Origin: Nocardia harenae NBRC 108248
GTDB lineage: Bacteria > Actinomycetota > Actinomycetes > Mycobacteriales > Mycobacteriaceae
DNA: 64,000 nucleotides
Reading direction: 5' to 3'
Assembly (NCBI RefSeq): GCF_001612885.1
Contig: NZ_BDBH01000005.1
Location: 558,001-622,000 of the forward strand
This document shows positions 12,101 to 24,100 of the stretch, in pieces; position 1 is the first letter of the stretch; every line of letters starts with the position of its first letter. The translations under genes and the position numbers were made by a program. Under the pieces are notes generated by a model. The model worked only from the letters and a program-made list of their open reading frames with translations, was not told the DNA's origin and did no database searches.

Positions 12101-15100
12101 TCCCCCGCCCGGTGCGAGGCGACGGCGGGGCGCGGGCGGTCGGTGGGCAGGTCGAGCTGGGCGGGGGCGCCGCGCAGCGCCGCGCGCCAGTAGGCCAGCT
12201 GGGCGGCGGCGGTGGAGCCGGGGTCGTCCTCGGCGCCGAGCCGTTCGCGCTGCCAGAGCGCGTAGTCGGCGTACTGCACCGGGAGCGGGGTCCAGGCCGG
12301 GGCGGCGCCCGCGGCCCGCGCGGCGTAGGCGGCGGCGAGGTCGCGGGCGAGCGGGCCGAGGGAGAAGCCGTCGGCGGCGATGTGGTGCAGGACCAGGGCG
12401 AGCACGTGCGCGGCCGGGCTCTGCCGCAGCAGCGCGATCCGCACCGGGATCTCGGCGGTGACGTCGAAGGGCGTGGCGACCAGCTCGGCCACCGCGCGGG
12501 CGGGGTCCGGCTCGTCGGTGACGGTGAGCGCGGGCGCCTGATCGGCGGGGAGCACCCGCTGCCAGCCGGTGCCGTCCAGGTCGGGGTAGCGGGTGCGCAG
12601 GGTTTCATGCCTGGCGACCACGTCGGCCAGCGCGGCGGTGAGCGCGGCGACGTCGAGCGGGCCGGTGAGGCGGATGACGGCGGGGATATTGTTCACCGTC
12701 TCGGCCGGGTCGAAGCGGTTCAGGAACCACATGCGCTGCTGGGCCGGGGAGAGCGGCACCAGCTCGGTGCGCGGGCGGCGGGTGAGCGCGGGGCGGCCGC
12801 CGGTGCCCGCGCGGCGTTGCGCCGCGGCGGCGAGCGCCGCGACGGTCGGGGCCTCGAAGACCAGACGCACCGGGAGCTCGGCGGCGAGTTCGGCGCCGAG
12901 CCGGGCGACCAGGCGGGTGGCGAGCAGGGAGTTGCCGCCGAGGGCGAAGAAGTCGTCGTCGGCGCCGATCTCCGCGGTGCCGATGAGCTCGCCGAGGAGG
13001 CGGGCGACCAGGCGTTCGGTCTCGGTGGCCGGGGCGCGGAAGGGGACGGTCTCGAACTCGGGGGCCGGGAGGGCGTTGCGGTCGAGTTTGCCGGAGGGGT
13101 TGAGCGGCAGGGATTCCAGCGGGACGAAGGCGGTGGGGATCATGTACGCGGGCAGGAGCTCGGCGAGCGCGCGGCGCGCGGTATCGGCGTCGAACGGGGC
13201 ACCGGGTCCGGCGGCCGCCGCCGCGGGCTCCGGCACCGCACCGGCGGTCGACGCGGCCAGAGCACGGCCCGCGCCGGCGGTCGGCGCGACCGAGGCACTG
13301 CCGGGGTCGCCGGTCGCCACATCCCGGACGAGGTAGGCGACGAGCTGGTCGCCGCGGTGCTGGTCGGTGCGGACCGCGGCGACCGCGCGGCGGACACCGG
13401 GGAGGGCGGTGAGCGCCGCCTCGACCTCGCCGAGCTCGATGCGCAGCCCGCGCAGCTTGACCTGGAAGTCGGTGCGCCCCAAATACTCCAGCTCACCGTC
13501 GGCGCGGCGCCGGACCAGGTCGCCGGTGCGGTACATGCGCTCCCCGGCCGGGCCGAAGGGGGCGGCGACGAAGCGGTCGGCGGTGAGGTCGGGGCGGGCC
13601 AGGTAGCCGTGGGCGAGCTGGGCGCCTGCCAGGTACAGCTCGCCGGGAACCCCGACCGGCACCGGCCGCAGCCGGGAATCCAGCACGTAGAGCCGGGTAT
13701 TGAAGACCGGCGCGCCGATCGGCACCGACTCGGCGTCGGCATCGGTCACGGTGTGATGCGTGACGTCGACCGCGGCCTCGGTGGGGCCGTACAGGTTGTG
13801 CACGGCGGCGCCGGTCAGCGCCCGCGCCCGCTGCGCGATCCCGGCGGGCAGCGCCTCGCCGGAGGCGAAGAGGTGCCGCAGCCGGGCGGGCTCCGCGGCC
13901 CGCGGCTGCTCCAGGTACACCGCGAGCACCGACGGCACGAAGTGCGCCGCCGTCACCCCGGCGTCGGCGATCAGCGCCGCCAGCTGCGCCGGATCCCGGT
14001 GCCCGTCCGGCCCGGCCAGCACCAGCGCGGCGCCCACCTGCAGCGGCCAGAAGAACTCCCACACCGAGACGTCGAAGGTGGCCGGGGTCTTCTGCAGCAC
14101 CACGTCGTCGGCGGTGAGCCGGTACCGCTCCTGCATCCACACCAGCCGGTTCACGATGGCCGCGTGCGCGACCACCACCCCCTTGGGGCGGCCGGTCGAG
14201 CCGGAGGTGAAGAGCACGTAGGCGGCGTGCCCGGCCTGCGGGATGCCGAGCAGATCCAGCTGGGTGAGCGGGGTGGCTGCGAAGCCGGAGAGCTCCAGCC
14301 GGTCGATCCGCACCTGCCTGACCCCGCCGGACTCCGGGTCGAAGCCGGAGGTCAGCATGAGCAGCGGGCGCGCCGTGGCGAGCACGTACTCCACCCGCTC
14401 GGCCGGGTGGTCCGGGTCGACCGGCAGGTAGGCGCCGCCCGCGGCGAGCACCGCGTACAGGCCGACCACCTGGTCCACGCAGCGCCGCATGCCGAGCGCC
14501 ACGATGGAGTCGGGGCCGACGCCCTGGCCGGTGAGCCAGCGCGCCAGCCGGTGCACCCGGGCGGCGAACTCGGCGTAGCTGAGGGTGGTGTCGCCGCAGC
14601 GCAGGGCCGTGGCGTCCGGGGTGCGGGCGGCCTGGCGCTCGAAGAGCGTGGTCAGGGTCGCGCCGGGGGCGCCGGGGTGCTCGGTGGCGTTCCAGGTGGT
14701 GAGTACCAGGTGCCGCTCGGCGGGGTCGAGCAGGTCGATGCCGCCGAGGCGGAGCTGCGGGTCGGCGACCGCGAGCTCGAGTACCAGGACGAAGCGGGCG
14801 GCGAGCGCGGAGACCGTGGCCGGGTCGAAGAGGTCGGTGGCGTAGCGGAAGAGCGCGCGCAGCCCGGTGTCGTGCTCGGTCAGCTCCAGCGCCAGGTCGA
14901 ACTGGGCGGTGTCGTGCTGCAGCGGGTAGGCGGCGACCTCGAGGCCGGGGAGCCGGAGCACGGTGTCGTCGCGGTGCTCGAAGGTGAGCAGGGTCTGCAC
15001 GATCGGGGCGTGCGCGCGGGAGCGGACCGGGTCCAGCTCCTCGACCAGCCGCTCGAAGGGCAGGTCGGCGTGGCCGAAGGCGCGGACGTCGCGCTCGCGC

Positions 15101-18100
15101 ACGGTGCGCAGCAGTTCGGCGAAGGTGGCGCCGGGGTGCACCGGGGTGCGCAGCACCAGGGTGTTCACGAACATGCCGACGAGGTCGTCCAGCGCCTGCT
15201 CGCCGCGGCCTGCCACCGGGGTGCCGAGCGCGATATCGGTGCTGCCGGAGAGCAGGCCGAGCAGGGTGGCGTAGGCGGCGTGCAGCACCATGAAGGTGGA
15301 GACGCCGTTCGCCCTGGCCAGGTCGGCTACCGCCCGGGTCAGTTCGGGGCCGATGGCGAAGCCGACGGCGGCGCCGCGGCCGGTGGCGATCGGGGGGCGG
15401 GGGCGGTCGGTGGGGAGTTCCAGGACCGGGGCGAGGCCGTCGAGTTCGGTGCGCCAGAAGCGGATCTGGTCGGCGAGGACCGAGTCCGGGTCCGCGGCGG
15501 AGCCGAGCGTCTCGTGCTGCCACAGCGTGAAATCGGCGTACTGGACCGGAAGCGGAGCCCACTGGGGTGCGGAGCCGACGTGGTCGGCGTGCGGCGGGTC
15601 GGCCGGGTCGACGGTCACGGGGCCGCCGCGATCGGCGGTGGCGGGTGCCGGGCCTGCCCGATCGGGGGCGTCAGCGGGATCGGCGGCCTTCGCGGCGCGG
15701 GCGGTGTAGGCCGTCATGAGGTCGCGGGCCAGGGGCGCGGTGGAGACGCCGTCGGCCGCGATGTGATGCACGACCACGGCCAGCACGTGGTCGTCCGGGG
15801 CGAGGCGGTAGAGGGCGGCGCGCAGCGGGAGGTCGGTGCGCAGGTCGAAGCCGGTGCCGGTGAGGGTGCGGATCATTGCCCGCACCGCGTTCTCGGTGGT
15901 GTCGGTGACGGGGAGGGCGAGCGCCGGGTAGTCGGCGAGGACGTGCTGCCGCGGGCCAGCGGCGTCGTCCGGGAAGACGGTGCGCAGCGCCTCGTGCCGC
16001 TCCACCACATCGCGCAGGGCGGCGCGCAGCGCGGGCTGGTCGAGCGCGCCGCGCAGCCGGATGGTGATCGGGATGTGGTAGACCGCCGACTCCGGGTCCA
16101 GGCGGTTGAGCAGCCACATCCGGGTCTGCGCCAGTGCGAGCGGCACCCGCTCCGGGCGCGGCCGCGCGGTGAGCGGGGGGCGCGCCGTCCCGGTGGTCAC
16201 CAGGGCGGCGAGCAGCGCGGGCGTCGGGGCGGCGAAGACCTCGCGGACCGTGAGCGCAGCGCCGAGCGCGGCATTCGCCCGTGCCACCAGCCGCATGGCG
16301 AGCAGCGAGTTGCCACCGCGGGCGAAGAAGTCGTCGTCGGCGCCGATCGGCGCCGACGCCCCGAGCAGCTCGGCGACGAGCGCCGCCAGCACCGACTCCG
16401 CCCCCTCGCGCGGTGCCCGGAAGTGCGGTGCGGCATCCTCGTCCGCGAAAGGCGGCAGCGCGGCGCGGTCCAGCTTGCCGACGGTGGTGCGCGGCAGGTC
16501 CGCGAGCACCCGCAGCCGGGCCGGGACCATGGCGGCGGGCAGCCGATCGCGCACCGCGGCCAGCACCGCCTCGGCGCGCAGCCCGGCCCCGCTGACGTAC
16601 CCGACCAGCACGTCCTGCCCGGCGGCGTCCCGCGCCACCAGCACCGCGGCATTGGCGACGCCGGGCACGGCGGCCAGCGCGCTCTCGATCTCGCCGAGCT
16701 CGATCCGCTGCCCGCGCAGCTTGAGCTGAGAGTCGTTGCGGCCCAGATACACCAGGTCGCCCTCGCGATTCCAGCGCACCAGGTCGCCGGTGCGGTACAT
16801 GACCTCGCCCCGCGCCCCGAAGGGGTCGGCCACGAAACGCTCGGCCGTGAGCCCGGAGCGGCCGTGGTAGCCGCGGGCCAGCTGCGCCCCGGCCAGGTAC
16901 AGCTCGCCGGTCACCCCGGCGGGCACCGGCCGCAGCCTGGCGTCCAGCACGTAGCCGCGGGTGTTCCAGCACGGCCTGCCGATGGCGACATCCCGCCCCG
17001 ACTCCACGTCGGCCGCGGTGAACTCGTGGTAGACCGCCGAGATGGCGGCCTCGGTCGGGCCGTACGCATTGTGCAGCGCACCCCCGACCACGCCCCGCAG
17101 CGCGATCAGCAGGTCCGGCGTGAGCGCCTCGCCGCCGCAGTGCAGGTGCCGGAAGGAGGCGAGCGCGTCGCCCATGCCCTCGGCGAGCAGCGCGGCCAGC
17201 ACCGACGGCACGTACTCGGCAATGGTGATCCGGTGCGTGCGCAGCAGGTCGGCGAAGTAGGCCAGGTCCAGGTGGCCGCCGGGTTTCGCGATCACCAGCG
17301 GGGCGCCGACCGCCACCGGGAGGAAGACCTCCCAGACCGAGACGTCGAAGGTCAGCGGCGCGCGCTGCAGGATGCGGTCGGCGGCGGTGACGCCGTAGCG
17401 GAATTCCAGCCAGCGCAGCTGGTTCACGATGGCGCGGTGGCTCACCGTCACGCCCTTCGGCCTGCCGGTGGAGCCGGAGGTGAAGAGGATGTAGGCGGTG
17501 TTGGCCGCGCGCAGCGGGCGGAGCCGCTCGGCGTCGCGCCAGGGGCCGGAGTCCGGCTGCGCCGCTTCGAGTTCGGCGATGTCGAGTACCGGGGCGCCGT
17601 CCAGCTCCGGCAGCCCGGAGCCGGTCGGGGCGAGGACCAGGAGCGGTTCGGCGTCGGCGAGCAGCCGGTTCAGCCGCTCGGCCGGGTGCTCCGGGTCCAG
17701 CGGCAGGTAGGCGCCGCCCGCCCTGACCACCGCGTACAGCGCGACCAGCAGGTCGAGCCCGCGGTGCGCCGCGACCCCGACCACCGTCTCCGGGCCGACG
17801 CCGCGCGCGACGAGCGCGCGGGCCAGCCCGCGCACCCTGGTCTCCAGCTCGGCGTAGGTGAGCGCGGTGCCGTCGAAGAGCGCGGCGATACCGCCGGGGT
17901 CGGCGGCGGCGCGGGCCGGGAGCAGGTCGTCCAGGGTCTGCGCGGGCAGCGGCTGCGCGGTGGCATTGCGCTGGACCAGCAGCAGGTCGTGCTCGGCGGC
18001 CGAGAGCAGCTCGACCGCCTCGACCTGCGTGCCCGGCTCGCGGACCAGGGTGCGCAGCACCCGCTCGAAGGCGGCGACGAAGCCGTGCGCGGTCTCGGGG

Positions 18101-21100
18101 TCGAAGAGCTCGGCGGCGTAGTGCAGGTAGATGTCGATGCCTGCCGGTGCGCCGTCCTCGGTGCGCTCGGTGAGCGTCCAGTCCTGGTCCACCTGGATGG
18201 GGGCGGGGCCGACCTCGAGCGCGGCGATGGCGAGGCGGTGCAGCCGGAACTCCGGCTTGGCGTGGTTCTGCAGGGTGAGCGCCACCTGGTAGAGCGGCGC
18301 GTGCGCCTGCGAGCGCACCGGGCTCAGCACCTCGACCAGCTGCTCGAAGGGGACGGCGGCGTGGTCGAAGGCGGCCAGGTCGGTGCCGCGCACCGCGGCG
18401 AGCAGCTCGGCCAGCGGCTGCTCCGGGCGCACCTCGGTGCGCAGCACCAGGGTATTGACGAACATGCCGACCAGCTCGTCCAGCGCGGCATCGCCGCGGC
18501 CGGCCACCGGGGCGCCGATCACCACGTCGGCGGTGCCGGAGAGCCGGGCGAGCAGCACCGCGAGCGCGGTGTGCAACACCATGAACGGGGTCGCGCGGTG
18601 CGCGGCGGCGATCTCCCGGACGGCACGGTGCAGCGCGGCGTCCAGGGTGGCGGTGACGGCGCCGCCACGGTTGCCCGCCACGGCGGGGCGGGCGCGGTCG
18701 GTGGGCAGCGGCAGCAGCTCCGGTACCCCGGCCAGCTGCCCGGACCAGTAGCCGAGCTGGCGGCCGAGCACCGAGCCCGGGTCGTCGGCGGCGCCGAGCA
18801 CATCGCGCTGCCAGAGCGCGACGTCGGCGTACTGCACCTCCAGCGGGCGCCAGTTCGGGGCGACGCCCGCGCGGCGGGCCACGTAGGCGGCGGTGAGGTC
18901 GCGGGTCAGCGGGGCGAAGGACCAGCCGTCGGCGGCGATGTGGTGCACCACGAAGAGCAGGACGTGCTCCTGGCGGCCGGGCGCGACCTCGGCGTCCGGG
19001 TCGTCGGTGACGCGGAGCAGCCGGGCCCGCAGCGGCACCTCGGCGGTGACGTCGAAGCCGGTGCCGGTCACCGCGGCGACCAGCGCCGGGAGCTCGGCCG
19101 GGCGCACGGTGCGGACCACCAGGTCGACCAGCTCGGTGCCCGCGGGGAGCACCAGCTGGGTGGCGGCGCCGTCGTGCTCGGGGTAGACGGTGCGCAGCGT
19201 CTCGTGCCTGGCGAGGACGTCGTCGACGGCGGCGCGCAGGGCGTCCACGTCGAGTGCGCCGGTGAGCCGGAGCGCGAAGGGGATGTTGTAGCCGCCGCTG
19301 CCGCCGTCGAAGCGGTTCAGGAACCACATGCGCTGCTGGGCGATGGAGAGCGGCACGGCGCCCGCGCGCGGGCGGGCGGTGATGGCCGGCAGGGCGTCGG
19401 CGGCCCGGCGCTGTTCGCGCAGGGCGGGTTCGACGAGGGTGCCGAGGTCGCGGACGGTCGCGGCGTCGAAAATCGCGCGGACCGGGATCGTCGCGCCGGT
19501 CTCCGCGCTCAGGCGGGCGGCCAGCTGGGTGGCGATGAGGGAGTTGCCGCCGAGGGCGAAGAAATCGTCGTCGCGGCCGACGCTCTCCGCTCCGAGCAGG
19601 GCGGCGAAGGTCCCGGCGACCAGGGTCTCCGCCTCGCCTGCGGGGACGCGGAAGGCGGTGGTGGGATGTTCCGGGGCGGGGAGGGCAGCCCGGTCCAGCT
19701 TGCCCGACGCGGTGCGCGGGAACTCCGGCAGGACCACACAGGTGGTGGGGATCATGTACGCCGGGAGCACGCCGGTCAGTGCCTCGCGCACCCGGTGCGT
19801 GTCGATGGCGGCGGCCGGGTGCGCGCTCGCGGCCGGGTCGCCGACCAGGTACGCGACCAGTACCGGACCCGTGCCGGGGTCGCGGACCAGGACGACCGCC
19901 TGGGCGATGCCGGGGAGGGCGAGGAGCGCGGTTTCGATCTCGCCGAGCTCGATGCGCAGGCCGCGCACCTTGACCTGGAAGTCGGTGCGGCCGAGGAACT
20001 CCAGCTCCCCGTCGGCGCGGCGGACCACCAGGTCACCGCTGCGGTAGAGCCTGCTGCCCGGGGCGCCGAAGGGGTCGGCGACGAAGCGGTCGGCGGTGAG
20101 CCCGGCCCGGCCCAGGTAGCCGCGGGCCAGCTGGACCCCGGCCAGGTACAGCTCGCCGGGGGTGCCGACCGGCACCGGGTGCAGCCGCGCGTCCAGGACG
20201 TAGGCGGCGGTGTTCCAGATCGGGTGCCCGATGGGCACGATCCCGGTGTCGGCGTCGTGCACCTCGTGCACCGTGAGCTCGACCGCGGTCTCGGTGGGGC
20301 CGTACATGTTGTGCACCCGCACCCCGAGCGCCCGCATGCGCTGCGCCGACGCCGCGGGCAGCGCCTCACCGGAGCAGAGCACGTGCCGCAGCGCGGGCAC
20401 CTCCCGCTCCCCCGCCAGGAAGACCGCGAGCATGGACGGCACGAAGTGCGCCACCGTGACGCCCTCGCGGCGCATCAGCCCGGCCAGGTACTCCGGGTCC
20501 TGGTGCCCGTCCGGCCGGGCCAGCACCAGCCGCGCCCCCACCTGCAGCGGCCAGAAGAACTCCGGCACCGAGACGTCGAAGGTCACCGGGGTCTTCTGCA
20601 GCAGTACGTCGGTGTGGTCGAGCGGCAGGTGCGCGCCCTGCATCCAGCGCAGCCGGTTGGCGACGCCGGCGTGCGTCATGGCGACGCCCTTGGGCCGCCC
20701 GGTGGAGCCGGAGGTGAAGAGCACGTACGCCAGGTGTTCCTGGCGCAGCGGCGCGCGCCGCTCGGCGTCGGTGATCGGCCCCGCCGGGTACCCGGTCAGG
20801 TCGAGGTGGTCGATGCGCAGCCGCGGCACCGGGATCTCGCGCGGCAGGTCGGCGCCGGAGGTGAGCGCGAGCAGCGGGACGGCGGCGCCGACGATGTGCG
20901 CGGTGCGCTCGACCGGGTGGTCCGGGTCCAGCGGCAGGTACGCGCCGCCCGCGAGGATCACCGCGTACACGCCGGTGACCAGGTCGATCGAGCGGCGCAT
21001 GCCGAGCGCGACCAGGGTGTCGGGCCCGACCCCGCGGCCGATCAGCAGCCGCGCCAGCCGCTGCGCCCGCTCGGCGAACTCGGCGTAACGCAGGTGGGTC

Positions 21101-24100
21101 TCGTCGGCGGTGAGCGCGACGGCGTCCGGGGTGCGGGCGACCTGCGCGGTGAAGAGCCCGGCCAGGGTGGCGGCGGGCAGCGCGCGGCCGGTGTCGTTCC
21201 AGTGCCGCAGCACGCGGTACCGCTCGGTGGCGTCCAGCAGCGCGACATCCCCGACCGGGGCCTCCGGCAGCGCGGTCACCGCGGCGAGCACCCGGAGCAG
21301 CCGCTCGGCGAAGGCGGCGACGGTGGCCTCGTCGTACAGCTCGGTGGCGTAGCGCAGGCTGCCGTCCAGCCCGCTGTCGCCGAGCCGCTCGGTGAGCACC
21401 AGGTGCAGGTCGACCTTGACCGTCGAGTCATCGACCTCGACCGGCCGCACCGCGATGCCGGGCACCCGCAGCGCCGGGTGGTCGGCGAAGGCGGGCTGCG
21501 GCTCGGCGTAGCTGAACAGCACCTGGAACAGCGGCGGCGCGCCGCTGCTCCGGTCGACGGCGAGCGCGTCGACCACGTCCTCGAAGGGCAGGTCGGCGGC
21601 GCCGAAGGCGGCGAGATCGGCATCCCGGACCGTCCGCAGGAAAGCCCCGAACCCGGCATCCGGCTCGAACCGGGTGCGCAGCACGAGGGTGTTCACGAAC
21701 ATGCCGACCAGCGGGTCGAGCGCGCGATCACCGCGCCCGCCGATCGGGGTGCCGAGCAGCACGTCGGTGCTGCCCGCCGCACGGCCGAGGGTGAGTGCGA
21801 GCGCGCCGTGCAGCACCATGAACGGCGTCGCCCCGGCCCGCTTGGCCAGCGCGCGCACGGCGGCGCCGGTACCCGCGTCGATCGAGAGCGGAACGGCGGC
21901 ACCGCGATGGGCAGGCCGTGCGGGCCGCGGCCGGTCCGCGGGCAGGGTGCAGAGGGCGGGCGCGCCCGCCAGGGTGCCGCGCCAGAAGGCGAGCTGGCGG
22001 TGCGCGAGCGAGCGCGGGTCGGCGGCGTCGCCGAGCACCTCGTGCTGCCACAGCGCGTAATCGGCGTACTGCACGGCCGGCTCGCCGAATTCCGGCGCGG
22101 CGCCATCCGCCCTCGCCCGGTAGGCGCGCACCAGGTCGGTGACGAGCGGCGGCATGGAGAGCGCGTCGGCGGCGATGTGGTGCACCGCGAGGACGAGCAC
22201 GTGGTCGTCGGGCTCGATGCCGAGCAGCACCACCCGCACCGGCAGCTCGGTGGCCACGTCGAAGACCCCGGCGACCACCGCGGTGATCGCCGCGGTGACG
22301 CCGTCCGCCGGGACCGGCACCGGGGCCAGGCCGAGCCCGATCTCGTCGGTGGGCACGACGAGCTGGTGCGGCCCCGCGCCGTCGTCCGGGAAGACGGTGC
22401 GCAGCGATTCGTGCCGGACCAGCACGTCGAGCACCGCCTGATCCAGGGCGTCCACCGCGAGCGGCCCGCGCAACCGGAGTACGACGGGCAGGTTGTAGAC
22501 GCTCTCCGCGCCGTCCTGCACCTCGATCCGGTTCAGGAACCAGAGCCGGCGCTGCGCCGGGGAGAGCGGAATCGTCGGCGGGCGCTCCCTTCGCGCCGGA
22601 CGGGCGGGAACGGTCTCGGCGCCGAGCAGCCGGTCCAGCGCGGCGGCGAGCCCGGCCACCCCTGAGCTCTCGAAGAGGAGGCGCACCGGCACCCGCAGCT
22701 CCAGCGCCTCGCCGAGCCGTGCGGTCACCCGGGTGGCGTCGAGCGAGCTGCCGCCGAGCGCGAAGAAATCGTCGTCCAGCCCGGCCCGGTCCAGCCGCAG
22801 CACCTCGGCGAAGATCTGGGCGACCAGGGTCTGAGTGCCGGTCTCCGGCGCGCGGAACTCGACGGCGCCGAATTCCGGCGCAGGCAGCGCCTTGCGGTCC
22901 AGCTTGCCCGAGGGGTTCAGCGGGAACTCCGCGAGCGCGGTGACCACGGACGGGACCATGTACGCGGGCAGCGCCGAGGTGACCGCCTCGCGCACCGCGG
23001 GGCCGTCGACCGCGCCGGTCACATACCCCGCCAGGTGCTGGCCATCGATCACCAGCACCACGGCCTGGGTCACGCCGGGCACCGCGAGCAGCGCGGTCTC
23101 GATCTCGCCGAGCTCGACGCGCTGCCCGCGGAACTTCACCTGGAAATCCACGCGCCCGGCATAGACCAGGACCCCGTCCCTGCGCCACGACACCACGTCG
23201 CCGGTGCGGTACAACCGGGTGCCCGCACCGAACGGGTTGGCCACGAAGCGTTCCGCGCTCAGATCCGGGCGGCCCACATAGCCGCGCGCCAGCTGCACCC
23301 CACCCAGGTACAGCTCGCCGCGCACCCCGACCGGCACCGGCCGCAACCGCGAATCCAGCACGTAGACCTGGCAATTCCACTCCGGACGCCCGATCGCGGT
23401 GTCCTCGGGGGTCGCCTCCTGCGCGGTGACCGAGACCGCGGCCTCGGTGGGGCCGTAGATATTGTGCACCCGCGCCCAGCCCACCCCGGCCACCGTCTCC
23501 GCGGGCAGCGCCTCGCCGATCACGAAGACATCGCGCAGCGTCGCCATCTCGGCCGGGCGCGCGTGCTGGGCGAAGACCGCCAGCATGGACGGCACGAAAT
23601 CGGTGCGCGTGACGCCGTGCCTGCGCACCAGCTCGGCGATGTAGCGGGCATCGCGCTGCCCGCCCTCGGCGGCCAGCACGATCCGGCCCCCGGTGGCCAG
23701 CGGCACGAAATAACCCCAGATCGAGACGTCGAAGGTCGAGGCCGTCTTCTGCAGGTACACATCGTCGGCGGTGAACCCGTACTCCGCCGCCATCCAGGCG
23801 ATCTGGTTCGCCACCGCGCCGTGCGGCACCACCACGCCCTTGGGGCGGCCGGTGGAGCCGGAGGTGAACATCACGTAGGCGGCGTGCTCCGGGCACAGCG
23901 GTGCCGCGGGCAGCGGGCCGGGCGCGAGCGCGGCCCAGCGCACCCGGTCCAGCAGCAGGACCCGCACCGACGGATCCACCGGGACAGCGAAATCGGTCGC
24001 GGCGACCAGGACCGCCGGGCGCGCGGTGTCCAGGATGTGGCCGATGCGCTCGACCGGGTGCGCCGGGTCCACCGGGACGAAGGCGGCGCCGGTGCGCAGC

